Source: a bacterium (GTDB lineage: Bacteria > Cyanobacteriota > Vampirovibrionia > Gastranaerophilales > Gastranaerophilaceae). From it: a stretch of 14,106 bases of DNA. The notes under the pieces were generated by a model. It was given only the letters and a program-made list of their open reading frames with translations, ran no database searches and was not told where the DNA came from. The stretch lies in assembly GCA_017444705.1 (NCBI GenBank), contig JAFSWA010000065.1, positions 1 to 14,106 on the forward strand, written 5' to 3'. Both the position numbers and the translations under genes were made by a program. This document shows positions 1 to 7,328 of this stretch, piece after piece (position 1 is the first letter of the stretch; every line of letters starts with the position of its first letter).

Positions 1-596
1 ACAAAACTCAGGAAAAGAAGTTTAATTAATTGAAAATCGTCTTCAAATCTTTTTACTATTGATTGAAATGAGTTATAAAGAATAACCGCAACAATAGCGA
101 CTCCTAAACCGAAAGCTGTAGCTATCAATGCGGAGCCTATGCCTGAGGCAACGGTTGCAGCCTGATTTCCTGCGTCAGCAAGAATATTGAATGTTAACAA
201 AATTCTTACAACTGTACCAAACAAACCTAAGAATGGAGCAACACCACCGATTGTCGCAAGAACTGTCAAATGTGATTCAAGTTTTCTTGTCGCTAAATTT
301 GCCGAAATATCAAATGCTCTTGAAAAACCTGAACGTTGCTCATTGAAAATTCTTACCGCTTCTTCCGTAACGTCACCGATAATTCCGCCCAACTGAATAC
401 TCAAATTGTGTGCCCCGTCAAGATTGTTACGTCTTAATTCTTTTTGTAATTTCGGAATGAATATTTGAACATCACGTTTATTTTTTTTGTAATAAAAGAT
501 TCTGTTAATTGCAACCGCAATAACTAACAACGAACAAATGAAAATCGGTAAAAGTACCGCCCAGTCCATTTTAATTGATTCTAACAATAATTCCAT
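1..596 (-). CDS. exbB: ExbB/TolQ/MotA-family proton-channel subunit (partial, C-terminus off window)
   Basis: Inner-membrane subunit of an ExbB-ExbD or TolQ-TolR type motor, which uses the proton gradient to energise a TonB/TolA-like partner. The first 198 residues are visible and the frame stays open to the window edge; family members are usually about 210-240 residues, so little is missing. One N-terminal membrane helix lies at residues 12-30 and a cytoplasmic stretch at about 35-105. A second helix follows with the family motif PFLGLFGTV (121-129), and a third with GIGSALIATAFGL (152-164), which holds the polar Thr expected in the proton path. The ATG at 596 is preceded by GAGGAT at suitable spacing. 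The gene starts 35 nt after the TonB-like gene stops, on the same strand, so the two are probably one operon. An exbD-like gene would be expected next, outside the window. ExbB versus TolQ cannot be settled from this fragment; the TonB-type neighbour favours ExbB. Confidence 0.9.
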   Translation of the reverse strand, partial: MELLLESIKMDWAVLLPIFICSLLVIAVAINRIFYYKKNKRDVQIFIPKLQKELRRNNLDGAHNLSIQLGGIIGDVTEEAVRIFNEQRSGFSRAFDISANLATRKLESHLTVLATIGGVAPFLGLFGTVVRILLTFNILADAGNQAATVASGIGSALIATAFGLGVAIVAVILYNSFQSIVKRFEDDFQLIKLLFLSF

Positions 597-631
597 AATT
601 TTATCCTCGCTTTATCTGTTATCTATATCTC

Positions 632-1813
632 TTAATATCCTGATACTCCAAAAACATTGTAATCAAATGTAAATTGAATATCAACACTGTTTCGTTTGTA
701 TTCGGACGGCAAAGGTTTAAACGGTGCCGTTAATTCCACCGCCGAAACTGCGGCTCTGTCTGCGGCTTGCAAACCCGATGATTTTAATACTTTGACTCCG
801 AGTAATCTGCCGTCTTTTGCAATAGAGAATAAAAGCACAACTCTCTTGGATTCATTACCTTTTGGCGGATCCCAATTCATTTTTATTCTTCTTTGCAATT
901 CTCTCATATATGGTCCGAAATCTGCTTGTTTAACCGCATCTATTCCGGGTGTACCGTTTGGATTCCCGGGACCGGGATTTCCTATATTGCCGGTTCCGCT
1001 TGATGTCCCTGTTCCCGAACCTGAACCTGAGCCTGAAAATCTTCCGTTTCCGCCCAAATTTCCTGATGATGCACTCGGAGAGAAACTCGGATTAGCTTTT
1101 CCTGTTCCTCCTGTTCCTGTCCCGGTACCTATACCTGATTTATTGGACTTAGTAACAGGACCTCCTGATGGCATGTTTGCAGGCGGTATATTACTTTTGG
1201 ATGTTGGTATTACAAAAGATGTTTGAGGTTTTGTTGTTGTCTTTGGTGCTGCCGGTTTTGTTGACGGCCTTGGTGCCATAGGATTTGGAGCCTCAGGAAC
1301 ATTCGGTTTGTTTTTTGGTGCCGGTGCTGAGTTATCAGGCTTTTTGTTATCTTTTACTGTTGATGTAGGCTGTTGAGCCTTTTTCTCAGTTTTCTTATTT
1401 GTTGTCTTTGGTGCAGAACCTCCGTTTTTCGGCTTCGGTAATGTTTTAGGGTCAGGGCTGGGCATTGAAACAAGCCTGTTTGGGTCATGCTTTCCGCCGG
1501 CTCTTGAATTTCTGTCAGCTCTGAATCTTGTATTTTTATTTATGGGTGCCTGTTCTTTATCTACTAAAACAAATTCTATGTCTTTCATCGGAACATTCGG
1601 CTTTTGAAGCATTGTAAGATTTATTCCCAATAGGCTGAGAATAAATAATGTTAACGCTAATACGCCCAGTACTAAGGGATGCAAAATCAGAGAAATTATA
1701 AATGCCGTAAAAAGAGATACGCTTTCATTAGAATTTCTCACCGTTGCAGGTAATTCAAAATCTGTATATTTTTGTTTTGATTGAACTCCGTCATTATTCC
1801 CGATTAAAGTCAT
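632..1813 (-). CDS. TonB-like energy transducer with long Pro/Lys- and Gly-rich linker
   Basis: A 393-residue periplasm-spanning protein expected to pass ExbB/ExbD energy to an outer-membrane partner. A cytoplasmic N-terminus of about 33 residues is followed by one membrane helix (34-63). In that helix Ser41 and His45 have the S-x3-H spacing that TonB uses to couple to ExbB/ExbD. Residues 114-220 are rich in Pro, Lys, Thr and Asn. Residues 227-288 are almost pure Gly/Ser/Thr/Asn/Pro. The C-terminal domain (about 295-388) has the TonB_C pattern: a helix with YMRELQRRIKMNW (302-314), then strands VVLLFSIAKDGRLLGVKVL (325-343), then AADRAAVSAVE. E. coli TonB has 239 residues, so the linker is long. 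The ATG at 1813 follows GGGGAT. TolA-like or outer-membrane-biogenesis roles are alternatives, since the cognate receptor is not visible. Confidence 0.85.
   Translation of the reverse strand: MTLIGNNDGVQSKQKYTDFELPATVRNSNESVSLFTAFIISLILHPLVLGVLALTLFILSLLGINLTMLQKPNVPMKDIEFVLVDKEQAPINKNTRFRADRNSRAGGKHDPNRLVSMPSPDPKTLPKPKNGGSAPKTTNKKTEKKAQQPTSTVKDNKKPDNSAPAPKNKPNVPEAPNPMAPRPSTKPAAPKTTTKPQTSFVIPTSKSNIPPANMPSGGPVTKSNKSGIGTGTGTGGTGKANPSFSPSASSGNLGGNGRFSGSGSGSGTGTSSGTGNIGNPGPGNPNGTPGIDAVKQADFGPYMRELQRRIKMNWDPPKGNESKRVVLLFSIAKDGRLLGVKVLKSSGLQAADRAAVSAVELTAPFKPLPSEYKRNSVDIQFTFDYNVFGVSGY
950..1135 (-). repeat. Low-complexity Gly/Ser/Thr repeat inside the TonB-like gene
   Basis: This stretch encodes residues 227-288 of the TonB-like protein. 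It is built from short imperfect repeats of GGN, ACN and TCN codons (GTGTGTGG, then GSGSGSGTGTSSGTG). It is a flexible periplasmic linker and a likely site of length variation between strains through slippage or recombination. The opposite strand reads as a Pro/Val/Glu-rich open frame, an artefact of this composition. Confidence 0.75.
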
Positions 1814-1835
1814 GCTATCCCCTAAAATCTATATG

Positions 1836-1867
1836 AATATATTAACAAAAAAAAAATGTAATAACAA
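1836..1867 (-). promoter_or_regulatory. Possible promoter of the TonB-like gene, with T10 tract in the spacer
   Basis: On the minus strand TTGTTA (1867-1862) is followed after 17 nt by TAATAT (1844-1839), with an overlapping TATATT at 1841-1836. Transcription would start about 20 nt before the ATG at 1813. The spacer contains ten consecutive T (1856-1847). In DNA this AT-rich such matches arise easily by chance, and the T tract may instead belong to a weak terminator of the upstream gene. Confidence 0.3.
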
Positions 1868-1897
1868 ATTCGACACATGGTGTTACAAAAGGATAAT

Positions 1898-2398
1898 TTA
1901 GTGAATTGCAATATATGTAACCGGTTGTTTTGTTATAATACTGCTTTCGCTATTTTCAAATATTTTATCTGTTTCATTGAGATTAATAAAACCGGATTTA
2001 GCTTCTTCCGTAAAAACTGCTGAAATGGGAAGATTCATTCCGTTTTGCGAAATTATATTCGTAAATTTTATATTTATTTTTTTAGTTTTGTTATCGTCTC
2101 TTATTCTTGTGATTTTTCCCTTTATAATACTGCCTTCTGGTGCAATTACAATACCTTTGTAGATGAAATCCGTTTTTAAAATAACATCATAATTATCCGC
2201 TACTGAAATCGTGTCCGCATCAATATTATTTTTTACTGAAACATTTAAAATATAACCTTTCGGAACCATAATTGTATTATTATAAATAGGGCTTGGCGGA
2301 ACTTTTGTTTTTGATTCAAAAAACTTTTGAGTTCCGAATGCCGACAAAGTCACAGAAAATACTGCGATTAATAACAGATAAATTTTTATTTTTTTCAT
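1898..2398 (-). CDS. Exported protein of unknown function, paralogous to its upstream neighbour
   Basis: A 166-residue protein whose N-terminus (MKKIKIYLLLIAVFSVTLSA) is a typical Sec signal peptide or membrane anchor; cleavage would fall near residue 20-23. The rest is mainly strand-forming. Residues 44-130 read as VPKGYILNV, a 'DVILKTDFIYKGIVIAPEGSIIKGKITRI' type stretch (71-99), then NIKFTNI and MNLPISAVF. This order (pG-x-ipv, pG-s-i-G-v-v, strand, 'dG..lPi.a') recalls the C-terminal beta barrel of TrbI/VirB10-like proteins, but no conjugation genes are nearby and the likeness is only in pattern. The ATG at 2398 follows AGGGAA at good spacing. The gene begins 29 nt after the related upstream gene ends, so the two are probably co-transcribed. 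I do not recognise the family with certainty; a periplasmic role is inferred. Confidence 0.7.
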   Translation of the reverse strand: MKKIKIYLLLIAVFSVTLSAFGTQKFFESKTKVPPSPIYNNTIMVPKGYILNVSVKNNIDADTISVADNYDVILKTDFIYKGIVIAPEGSIIKGKITRIRDDNKTKKINIKFTNIISQNGMNLPISAVFTEEAKSGFINLNETDKIFENSESSIITKQPVTYIAIH

Positions 2399-2427
2399 TA
2401 AATATTCCCTTTTTTTCTTTTCTTTTT

Positions 2428-3018
2428 TTATTGTAATAAATCAAAATTTTCTTGCAAAACCAAAAGTAACTCGGCACCGGGTCGGATTGTCGTATGAACC
2501 CCGTACATTCTTGTATTTGTTTCACAATATTGAGAAGCCCCTATTTTCCATCTGTTCATTTTCCAATGGGTATAATGAGGCATTTTTGTATAATACAAAG
2601 GTGCTGTTCTTTCCCCGCCAATAAATAAATCAGTACCGTTTGGTGAAATATAACCGTTTATATCATAAGTCATACCGTTAGGAGTCGTGAACTTATCCAT
2701 TTTTATTATTATAGCGGCATTTGTACCTTGAACGGGTTCTCTTATTTTTTCAACCGTGCCGAAGAATATTGATTTTTGCGGAATAACATTAGTCTCGCCT
2801 ATATATACATCAAAGGTACTCATCATAGCAACTTCGTCTCCCTCATCAAGAAACTGAGAGGACATTTCTTTAATATTCGTAACCTTTATAAAAGTACCTT
2901 TTGGCAAATAAACGGTCTTTGCAGGTCGCAGGTCAATATCGTCTTGCAAATAATCACAAAAAACAGGATTACAAAGTCCTAATAGTACAAATAATGTTAT
3001 TAACAGCTTTTTTTTCAT
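2428..3018 (-). CDS. Exported protein of unknown function, probable leaderless mRNA
   Basis: A 196-residue protein with a clear signal peptide (MKKKLLITLFVLLGLCNPVF, with a probable cut near Cys21). Residues 37-122 follow the same scheme as the next gene's product: YLPKGTFIKV, then 'DVYIGETNVIPQKSIFFGTVEKI' (70-92), a strand IIIKMDKF, and NGMTYDINGYI. A tail of about 75 residues is absent from the paralog; it is rich in Tyr, Trp and His (139-176) and ends RPGAELLLVLQENFDLL. This last segment resembles the closing strand of TrbI-like barrels, as inference. No Shine-Dalgarno sequence precedes the ATG. An in-frame stop lies 15 nt upstream, so no longer start is possible, and the signal peptide begins at this Met. 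A consensus-like promoter ends 6 nt before the ATG. Periplasmic location is likely; function is unknown. Confidence 0.7.
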   Translation of the reverse strand: MKKKLLITLFVLLGLCNPVFCDYLQDDIDLRPAKTVYLPKGTFIKVTNIKEMSSQFLDEGDEVAMMSTFDVYIGETNVIPQKSIFFGTVEKIREPVQGTNAAIIIKMDKFTTPNGMTYDINGYISPNGTDLFIGGERTAPLYYTKMPHYTHWKMNRWKIGASQYCETNTRMYGVHTTIRPGAELLLVLQENFDLLQ

Positions 3019-3052
3019 ATTTATATTATAAGCATTTTTAATAAAATTTCAA
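3019..3052 (-). promoter_or_regulatory. Strong promoter predicting a leaderless transcript
   Basis: On the minus strand TTGAAA (3052-3047), a 16-nt spacer and a perfect TATAAT (3030-3025) are followed by only six bases before the ATG at 3018. RNA polymerase usually starts about 7 nt after the -10 box, so the transcript would begin at or next to the A of the start codon. Promoter strength is visible; leaderlessness is inferred from spacing and from the absence of any Shine-Dalgarno sequence. Confidence 0.65.
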
Positions 3053-3063
3053 GTAAATACATA

Positions 3064-4650
3064 TCAGATATTTTCTTTGATTTTAGCTGCTTTATCGGCA
3101 AGCATTTGTTTTTTCTGCTCTGCTGAACGGTTATTTTGATAACCATAAGTTGCATATATCAAAACACCAATTAAAACCCAAACTGGAAATAAAACGGCTG
3201 AAGTTGCTATAGTATTTACATTATGTAAAATTTTATACAGCATTAGTCCGCCGCAACAGAAAATGCCGAGTAACGGAAATAGCGGTGAAAACGGAACTTT
3301 AAAAGGTCTTGGTCTGTCAGGGTCAGTTTTTCTCAATATTAATACGGCGATACAAATTACTATGAAAGCGGTAAATGCACCAAAGTTACAAAGTTCAGCC
3401 GAAATGTTTAAGTCTAAAAAAAGTGAACTTAAAACTACTATTATACAAGCTGTCCAAGTCAAAACATGAGGTGTTCTGTATTTTTTATGAACACTTCTCA
3501 AAACTTTTGGTAAAAAGTTATCTCTGCTCATTGCAAAAAGAATTCTTGTTGAACCTAACTGATAAATTAAAAGACAAGATGTTAATCCGCAAACCGCACC
3601 TGCCGCAAATATTTTTGCCAACCAAAAATGTTTAGCATAAATCATTGCATGTGCCAGCGGTGCGTTGTTGTCAATTTGTCCATAGGGAACAATTCCGCAA
3701 AGTACAAGTGCAACGCCCATATATATCAATGTGCAAATTAACAATGTACCTAAAATCCCGATAGGTAAATCTCTTTGAGGATTTTTTGTTTCCTCTGCTA
3801 CGGTTGAAACAGCATCAAACCCAATATAAACAAAGAATATTAAAAATGCACCCATTAAAATTCCGTCAATGCCGTTTGCAGCGAAAGGGAATATACTGTC
3901 AGGTTTTACAATCCAATTTTCGGGATTTACATTAAAAGCTCCGATTATTATAAATGACATAATTATAACTAAATTTACTCCCACCATAATACTTGCAAAT
4001 CTTGTGGATTCTTTAACACCCTTTACAAGCAGTAATGTTAACGCAATAACCATTAATATTCCGGGTAAATTTAGTGCAAAAGGTATTTTATCAAATAAAA
4101 ACGGTATCTTATCGTGAATATCAATTCCGTATTTATTACACATTTCTGCGATAGAACGATAATCCATTCTTAACCATATCGGAAAATTTGTAATGAATGA
4201 CGGTAAATTTTGAAAACCTTTTAAAAATGTCGTTAAATAGTTAGTCCATGAACTTACAATTGTAATATTTCCGATAGAATATTCCAGCATTAAAACCCAG
4301 CCGACAAGCCATGCTGCAAATTCTCCCATTGTGGCATAAGTATATGTATAAGCACTCCCTGCAACCGGGAGCATTGCAGAAATTTCCGAATAGCAAAGTG
4401 CTGTAAAAACACAAGCAATAACAGATAATAACATTGAAATTATAATAGCGGGTCCGGCACCGACACTCTCAGGTCCGCCCTGAATAGCAGGTCCGATTAT
4501 GGCAAAAATACCTACGCCTATCACAGCACTGACACCAATTACAATAAGGTCGAAAATTGAGAGAGTTTTTTTAAGCTCGGATTTTTTACCGGCAGATAAA
4601 AGCTCATCTGTACTTTTCTTCTTTAAAAGGTTAGTTATTAATTGGTTCAT
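3064..4650 (-). CDS. APC-superfamily amino-acid permease, cationic amino-acid transporter (CAT) type, copy 2
   Basis: A 528-residue polytopic membrane protein with about 12-14 helices, predicted to import amino acids with protons. The first helix carries the broken-helix motif GVGIF (45-49), which binds the substrate backbone in this fold. The third helix has GWVLMLEYSIG with Glu123, typical of the CAT subfamily. Other family blocks are FVYIGFDAVSTVAEETKNPQ, TRILFAMSRDNFLP and DPDRPRPFKVPFSPLFP. The ATG at 4650 is chosen over one at 4689 because AAGGAG sits 5 nt before it and the family begins here; the longer frame adds 13 residues lying inside the upstream gene. It overlaps the stop of copy 1 by 20 nt, so translation is probably coupled. 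The two proteins are close paralogs, with a near-identical C-terminal block. Substrate is not decidable from sequence; cationic or small neutral amino acids are both possible. Confidence 0.9.
   Translation of the reverse strand: MNQLITNLLKKKSTDELLSAGKKSELKKTLSIFDLIVIGVSAVIGVGIFAIIGPAIQGGPESVGAGPAIIISMLLSVIACVFTALCYSEISAMLPVAGSAYTYTYATMGEFAAWLVGWVLMLEYSIGNITIVSSWTNYLTTFLKGFQNLPSFITNFPIWLRMDYRSIAEMCNKYGIDIHDKIPFLFDKIPFALNLPGILMVIALTLLLVKGVKESTRFASIMVGVNLVIIMSFIIIGAFNVNPENWIVKPDSIFPFAANGIDGILMGAFLIFFVYIGFDAVSTVAEETKNPQRDLPIGILGTLLICTLIYMGVALVLCGIVPYGQIDNNAPLAHAMIYAKHFWLAKIFAAGAVCGLTSCLLIYQLGSTRILFAMSRDNFLPKVLRSVHKKYRTPHVLTWTACIIVVLSSLFLDLNISAELCNFGAFTAFIVICIAVLILRKTDPDRPRPFKVPFSPLFPLLGIFCCGGLMLYKILHNVNTIATSAVLFPVWVLIGVLIYATYGYQNNRSAEQKKQMLADKAAKIKENI
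3509..3537. repeat. 29-bp direct repeat shared by the two permease genes (copy in permease 2)
   Basis: These 29 bases are identical to 5073-5101 in the first permease. They encode the FAMSRDNFLP block. Identity at synonymous positions shows either recent duplication or gene conversion between the tandem copies. Confidence 0.8.
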
Positions 4651-6226
4651 TATTGCTCCTTGTGTCGTTTCTGTTTTTGAATGTATCATAAATTTCTATT
4701 ATTCTGTTTTTCTTATATCCGTAATGGAAGTAAATCAACGCACCCGCACCGAGCCATACCGGAAACAAAAGCGTTGCCATTGACGTTTCAATCATTTTGC
4801 ATAACATTAATCCTCCGCAGCAAAGTATTCCCATTATTGGAAACCACGGTGAAAAAGGTACTTTGAAAGGTCTTGGTCTGTCAGGTTGAGTCTTTCTTAA
4901 AATCAAAACCGCTACACAAACAACTATAAACGAAGTTAATGTTCCGAAATTGCATAAATCAGCCGCTACATTCAAATCTAAGGACAAAACCCCTATTATA
5001 GCCACTGCACCGACTATCCATGTTAATAATGCGGGAGTTTTGAATTTCGGGTGAAGAGTCTGTAAAGATTTCGGTAAAAAGTTATCTCTGCTCATTGCAA
5101 ACAAAATTCTTGTTGCGGCTAACTGCATAACCAAAACAACCGAAGTCAATCCCGCAATTGAGCCTATTGAAATTAAATATCCTGCCCAATTTATTCCGTT
5201 TTTACTCATTACATATGCCATCGGAGCTTTTAAGAAAGCATCGGGAACAACCCCGCTTGTATCTTGCATACCGGTTAACACAAATGCAATTAATACATAA
5301 ATAATTGTTGTGATAATTAATGAGCCGATTATACCTATCGGTAAATCTTTTTGAGGGTTTTTACATTCTTCTGCGGTAGTTGCAAGAGCATCAAACCCGA
5401 TATATGCAAAAAATATTGTAAATGCTCCGTTAAATATACCCTTAAATCCGTGCGGAGCAAACGGGGTCCAGTTATCAGGCTGAACAAAAAACATACCTGC
5501 TACAACAAACAAAGAAATTACCGCAATTTTTATAATTACCATAACAGTAGCCATAACGGTCGAATCTTTGGTTCCTTTTGTCAAAATCCATGTTGTGAAC
5601 AAAACAATTATAATCGCCGGAATATTTATTGTAAAAGGTATTCCGAAAAATGTCGGAATAGAGCTTGCCGCAACAGCCCCGTCAGATATCATTTTTGAAA
5701 GCGACGACGGGTCGCTAACAAGCCAAACCGGCGGATGACTGAGCCATTGAGGTAAAATCGGGAATTTACCCAAAAAATCCACAAGATAATTTGACCAAGC
5801 ACAAGAAACTGCAATTTCCGCTATTGCAAATTCAAGCATTAAAACCCAGCCGACCATCCACGCTGCAAATTCACCCATTGTAGAAAATGTATAGATATAA
5901 GCACCGCCTGCAACAGGAATCATAGCAGCAAATTCAGAATAGCAAAGTGCCGAAAATACACAAGCAATTGCCGCAATTACCATAGAAAGCATTAACGCAG
6001 GACCCGCACCCGTTCCGTCAGCTCTTGCCGCCGCTACTCCGACAACCGCAAATATTCCCGAGCCGATAATTGCACTTATACCTAATATTATCAGCTCTTT
6101 TACGCCCAAAGTTTTTTGCAGTCCTGCTCCTTTGGCACTTGAAATCAGTTCATCAGGGTTTCTGACTTTTGTAATGTTTTCAATAAATTTTTTTGTAAAT
6201 GTTGCTCGGTAGTGTTTATCAGCCAT
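4631..6226 (-). CDS. APC-superfamily amino-acid permease, cationic amino-acid transporter (CAT) type, copy 1
   Basis: A 531-residue inner-membrane transporter of the same family as the following gene. Helix 1 has the classical GSGIF motif (55-59). Helix 3 has GWVLMLEFAIA with Glu132. Later blocks include FFAYIGFDALATTAEECKNPQ, TRILFAMSRDNFLP and QPDRPRPFKVPFSPWFP. A hydrophilic loop of about 35 residues (roughly 151-185) lies between helices 4 and 5. The ATG at 6226 follows AAAGGA at suitable spacing. The gene starts 47 nt after glyQ stops; I see no terminator or clear promoter in that gap, so it is probably read from the glyQ promoter. This would link tRNA-charging capacity with amino-acid uptake, as inference. 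Compared with copy 2, the signature loop differs (Ser56 versus Val46 there), which may change substrate preference. Confidence 0.9.
   Translation of the reverse strand: MADKHYRATFTKKFIENITKVRNPDELISSAKGAGLQKTLGVKELIILGISAIIGSGIFAVVGVAAARADGTGAGPALMLSMVIAAIACVFSALCYSEFAAMIPVAGGAYIYTFSTMGEFAAWMVGWVLMLEFAIAEIAVSCAWSNYLVDFLGKFPILPQWLSHPPVWLVSDPSSLSKMISDGAVAASSIPTFFGIPFTINIPAIIIVLFTTWILTKGTKDSTVMATVMVIIKIAVISLFVVAGMFFVQPDNWTPFAPHGFKGIFNGAFTIFFAYIGFDALATTAEECKNPQKDLPIGIIGSLIITTIIYVLIAFVLTGMQDTSGVVPDAFLKAPMAYVMSKNGINWAGYLISIGSIAGLTSVVLVMQLAATRILFAMSRDNFLPKSLQTLHPKFKTPALLTWIVGAVAIIGVLSLDLNVAADLCNFGTLTSFIVVCVAVLILRKTQPDRPRPFKVPFSPWFPIMGILCCGGLMLCKMIETSMATLLFPVWLGAGALIYFHYGYKKNRIIEIYDTFKNRNDTRSNNEPINN
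5073..5101. repeat. 29-bp direct repeat shared by the two permease genes (copy in permease 1)
   Basis: Identical to 3509-3537. With a second near-identical stretch around the DRPRPFKVPFSP block (about 4859-4887 versus 3299-3327), it offers homology for recombination that would fuse the two genes or change copy number. Confidence 0.8.
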
Positions 6227-6273
6227 CTTTTTCCTTTACTTAAAGATTCTTATCGGGAAATCCAATCGTAATA

Positions 6274-7161
6274 TTAAACAGACAATTTTGTTTTGCAAAG
6301 CGGGAAACCCAAACTTTCTCTTTGTTCAACATAGAGCTTTGCAACCCCTGCCGCCATCGTGCGAACTCTGTTTATATAGTTAATACGTTCATCTTTGCTT
6401 ATTACACCTCTTGCATCAAGAAGATTAAAAGTATGTGAACATTTTAAGACATAATCATAAGCCGGAAGTACCAATTTTGCATCAAGACAATTTTTAACTT
6501 CTTGCTCAAATAAATCAAACATAGTAAACAAAGTCTTTGCATTTGAATATTCAAAATTGTATTTTGATTGTTCAATTTCGTTTTGAAGATAAATTTCCCC
6601 GTATTTCAGCTCTTTATTCCACATAACATCAAATACGGAATTTACATTTTGAAGATACATTGCAATTCTCTCTAAACCGTAAGTAATTTCTAATGCAACA
6701 GGTTTAACTTCAATTCCGCCGACCTGTTGGAAATATGTAAACTGCGTAATTTCCATACCGTCAAGCCAGACTTCCCAGCCAACGCCTGCGGCACCCAAAG
6801 TCGGGGATTCCCAGTTATCTTCAACAAACCTCAAATCGTGTTTGCTTAAATCTATACCCATTGCTTCCAAACTTTTTAAATAAAGCTCTTGTGCGTTATC
6901 CGGTGATGGTTTCAAAATAACTTGATATTGGAAATAATGTCCCAAACGATTGGGATTTTCGCCGTATCTTGCATCGGTAGGTCGTCTGCAAGGCTCAACC
7001 ATTGCGGTATTCCATGGTTCAGGTCCCAAACTTCTTAAAAATGTTGCAGGGTTCATCGTACTCGCACCTTTTTCTATATCATAAGGCTGTTGAATAATAC
7101 ACCCGAAGTCCGACCAATACTTTGATAAATTTAATATCAATTCCTGAAATGTTAATGCCAT
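6274..7161 (-). CDS. glyQ: Glycyl-tRNA synthetase alpha subunit
   Basis: Catalytic alpha chain of the bacterial (alpha-beta)2 glycyl-tRNA synthetase, which charges tRNA-Gly in the cytoplasm. The 295-residue length matches the family (E. coli about 303). Diagnostic blocks are all present: [15 protein letters not shown] (21-35), [21 protein letters not shown] (58-72), [35 protein letters not shown] (111-130), [19 protein letters not shown] (131-149), [13 protein letters not shown] and [11 protein letters not shown]. The ATG at 7161 is preferred over an in-frame GTG at 7170. The strong AAGGTGAG lies just before the ATG and overlaps the GTG, while the GTG itself has no ribosome site. The beta subunit gene glyS, often adjacent, is not next to it here. 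A good promoter lies 38-65 nt upstream. Two permease genes follow on the same strand. Confidence 0.97.
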   Translation of the reverse strand: MALTFQELILNLSKYWSDFGCIIQQPYDIEKGASTMNPATFLRSLGPEPWNTAMVEPCRRPTDARYGENPNRLGHYFQYQVILKPSPDNAQELYLKSLEAMGIDLSKHDLRFVEDNWESPTLGAAGVGWEVWLDGMEITQFTYFQQVGGIEVKPVALEITYGLERIAMYLQNVNSVFDVMWNKELKYGEIYLQNEIEQSKYNFEYSNAKTLFTMFDLFEQEVKNCLDAKLVLPAYDYVLKCSHTFNLLDARGVISKDERINYINRVRTMAAGVAKLYVEQRESLGFPLCKTKLSV

Positions 7162-7198
7162 TTTTCTCACCTTTTTAAGTGTAAAACTTACTCTTTTT

Positions 7199-7226
7199 AT
7201 TCTACTTCAAAAACAGAAATTTTCAA
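7199..7226 (-). promoter_or_regulatory. Promoter of glyQ and probably the downstream permeases
   Basis: On the minus strand TTGAAA (7226-7221), a 16-nt spacer and TAGAAT (7204-7199) each match the sigma-70 consensus in five of six positions. The predicted start near 7192 gives a leader of about 31 nt that contains AAGGTGAG before the glyQ ATG. The layout (TTGAAA, 16 nt, -10) is the same as in the promoter at 3019-3052. I see no T-box or riboswitch in this short leader. Confidence 0.55.
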
Positions 7227-7328
7227 ATTATCTTGATATAATTTTTACATTTTAGTGCATATTATTCATTTTTTCTTAATAAAAATTTACATTAAAAAAG
7301 CTTAGCGGGAAATACGTTAAACAAATTC

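Noticed and set aside
696..1226. 176-residue plus-strand open frame rich in Pro, Val and Glu
   Set aside because: It is the mirror of the Gly/Ser/Thr linker of the TonB-like gene on the other strand; it has no ribosome site and the minus-strand gene has clear domains.
1847..1897. Terminator after the second exported-protein gene (weak TGTAA/TTACA stem before T10)
   Set aside because: The stem is about five A/T-rich pairs with a mismatch and a large loop; the T run alone does not support a terminator call.
2316..2525. 69-residue minus-strand frame between the two exported-protein genes
   Set aside because: It overlaps both real genes in another frame and has neither signal peptide nor ribosome site.
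1898..3018. Conjugation or type IV secretion locus because of TrbI-like patterns
   Set aside because: No ATPase, coupling protein, relaxase or pilin genes lie nearby; the likeness is limited to a beta-strand pattern.
4651..4689. Longer N-terminus for the second permease
   Set aside because: A perfect AAGGAG precedes the ATG at 4650; the longer version has no such site.
5351..5698. 115-residue plus-strand open frame with many Cys
   Set aside because: It lies wholly inside the first permease gene on the other strand, lacks a ribosome site, and its Cys/Lys pattern is random.
7162..7170. Upstream GTG start for glyQ
   Set aside because: The AAGGTGAG ribosome site overlaps this GTG and serves the ATG at 7161; the added residues are not part of the family.
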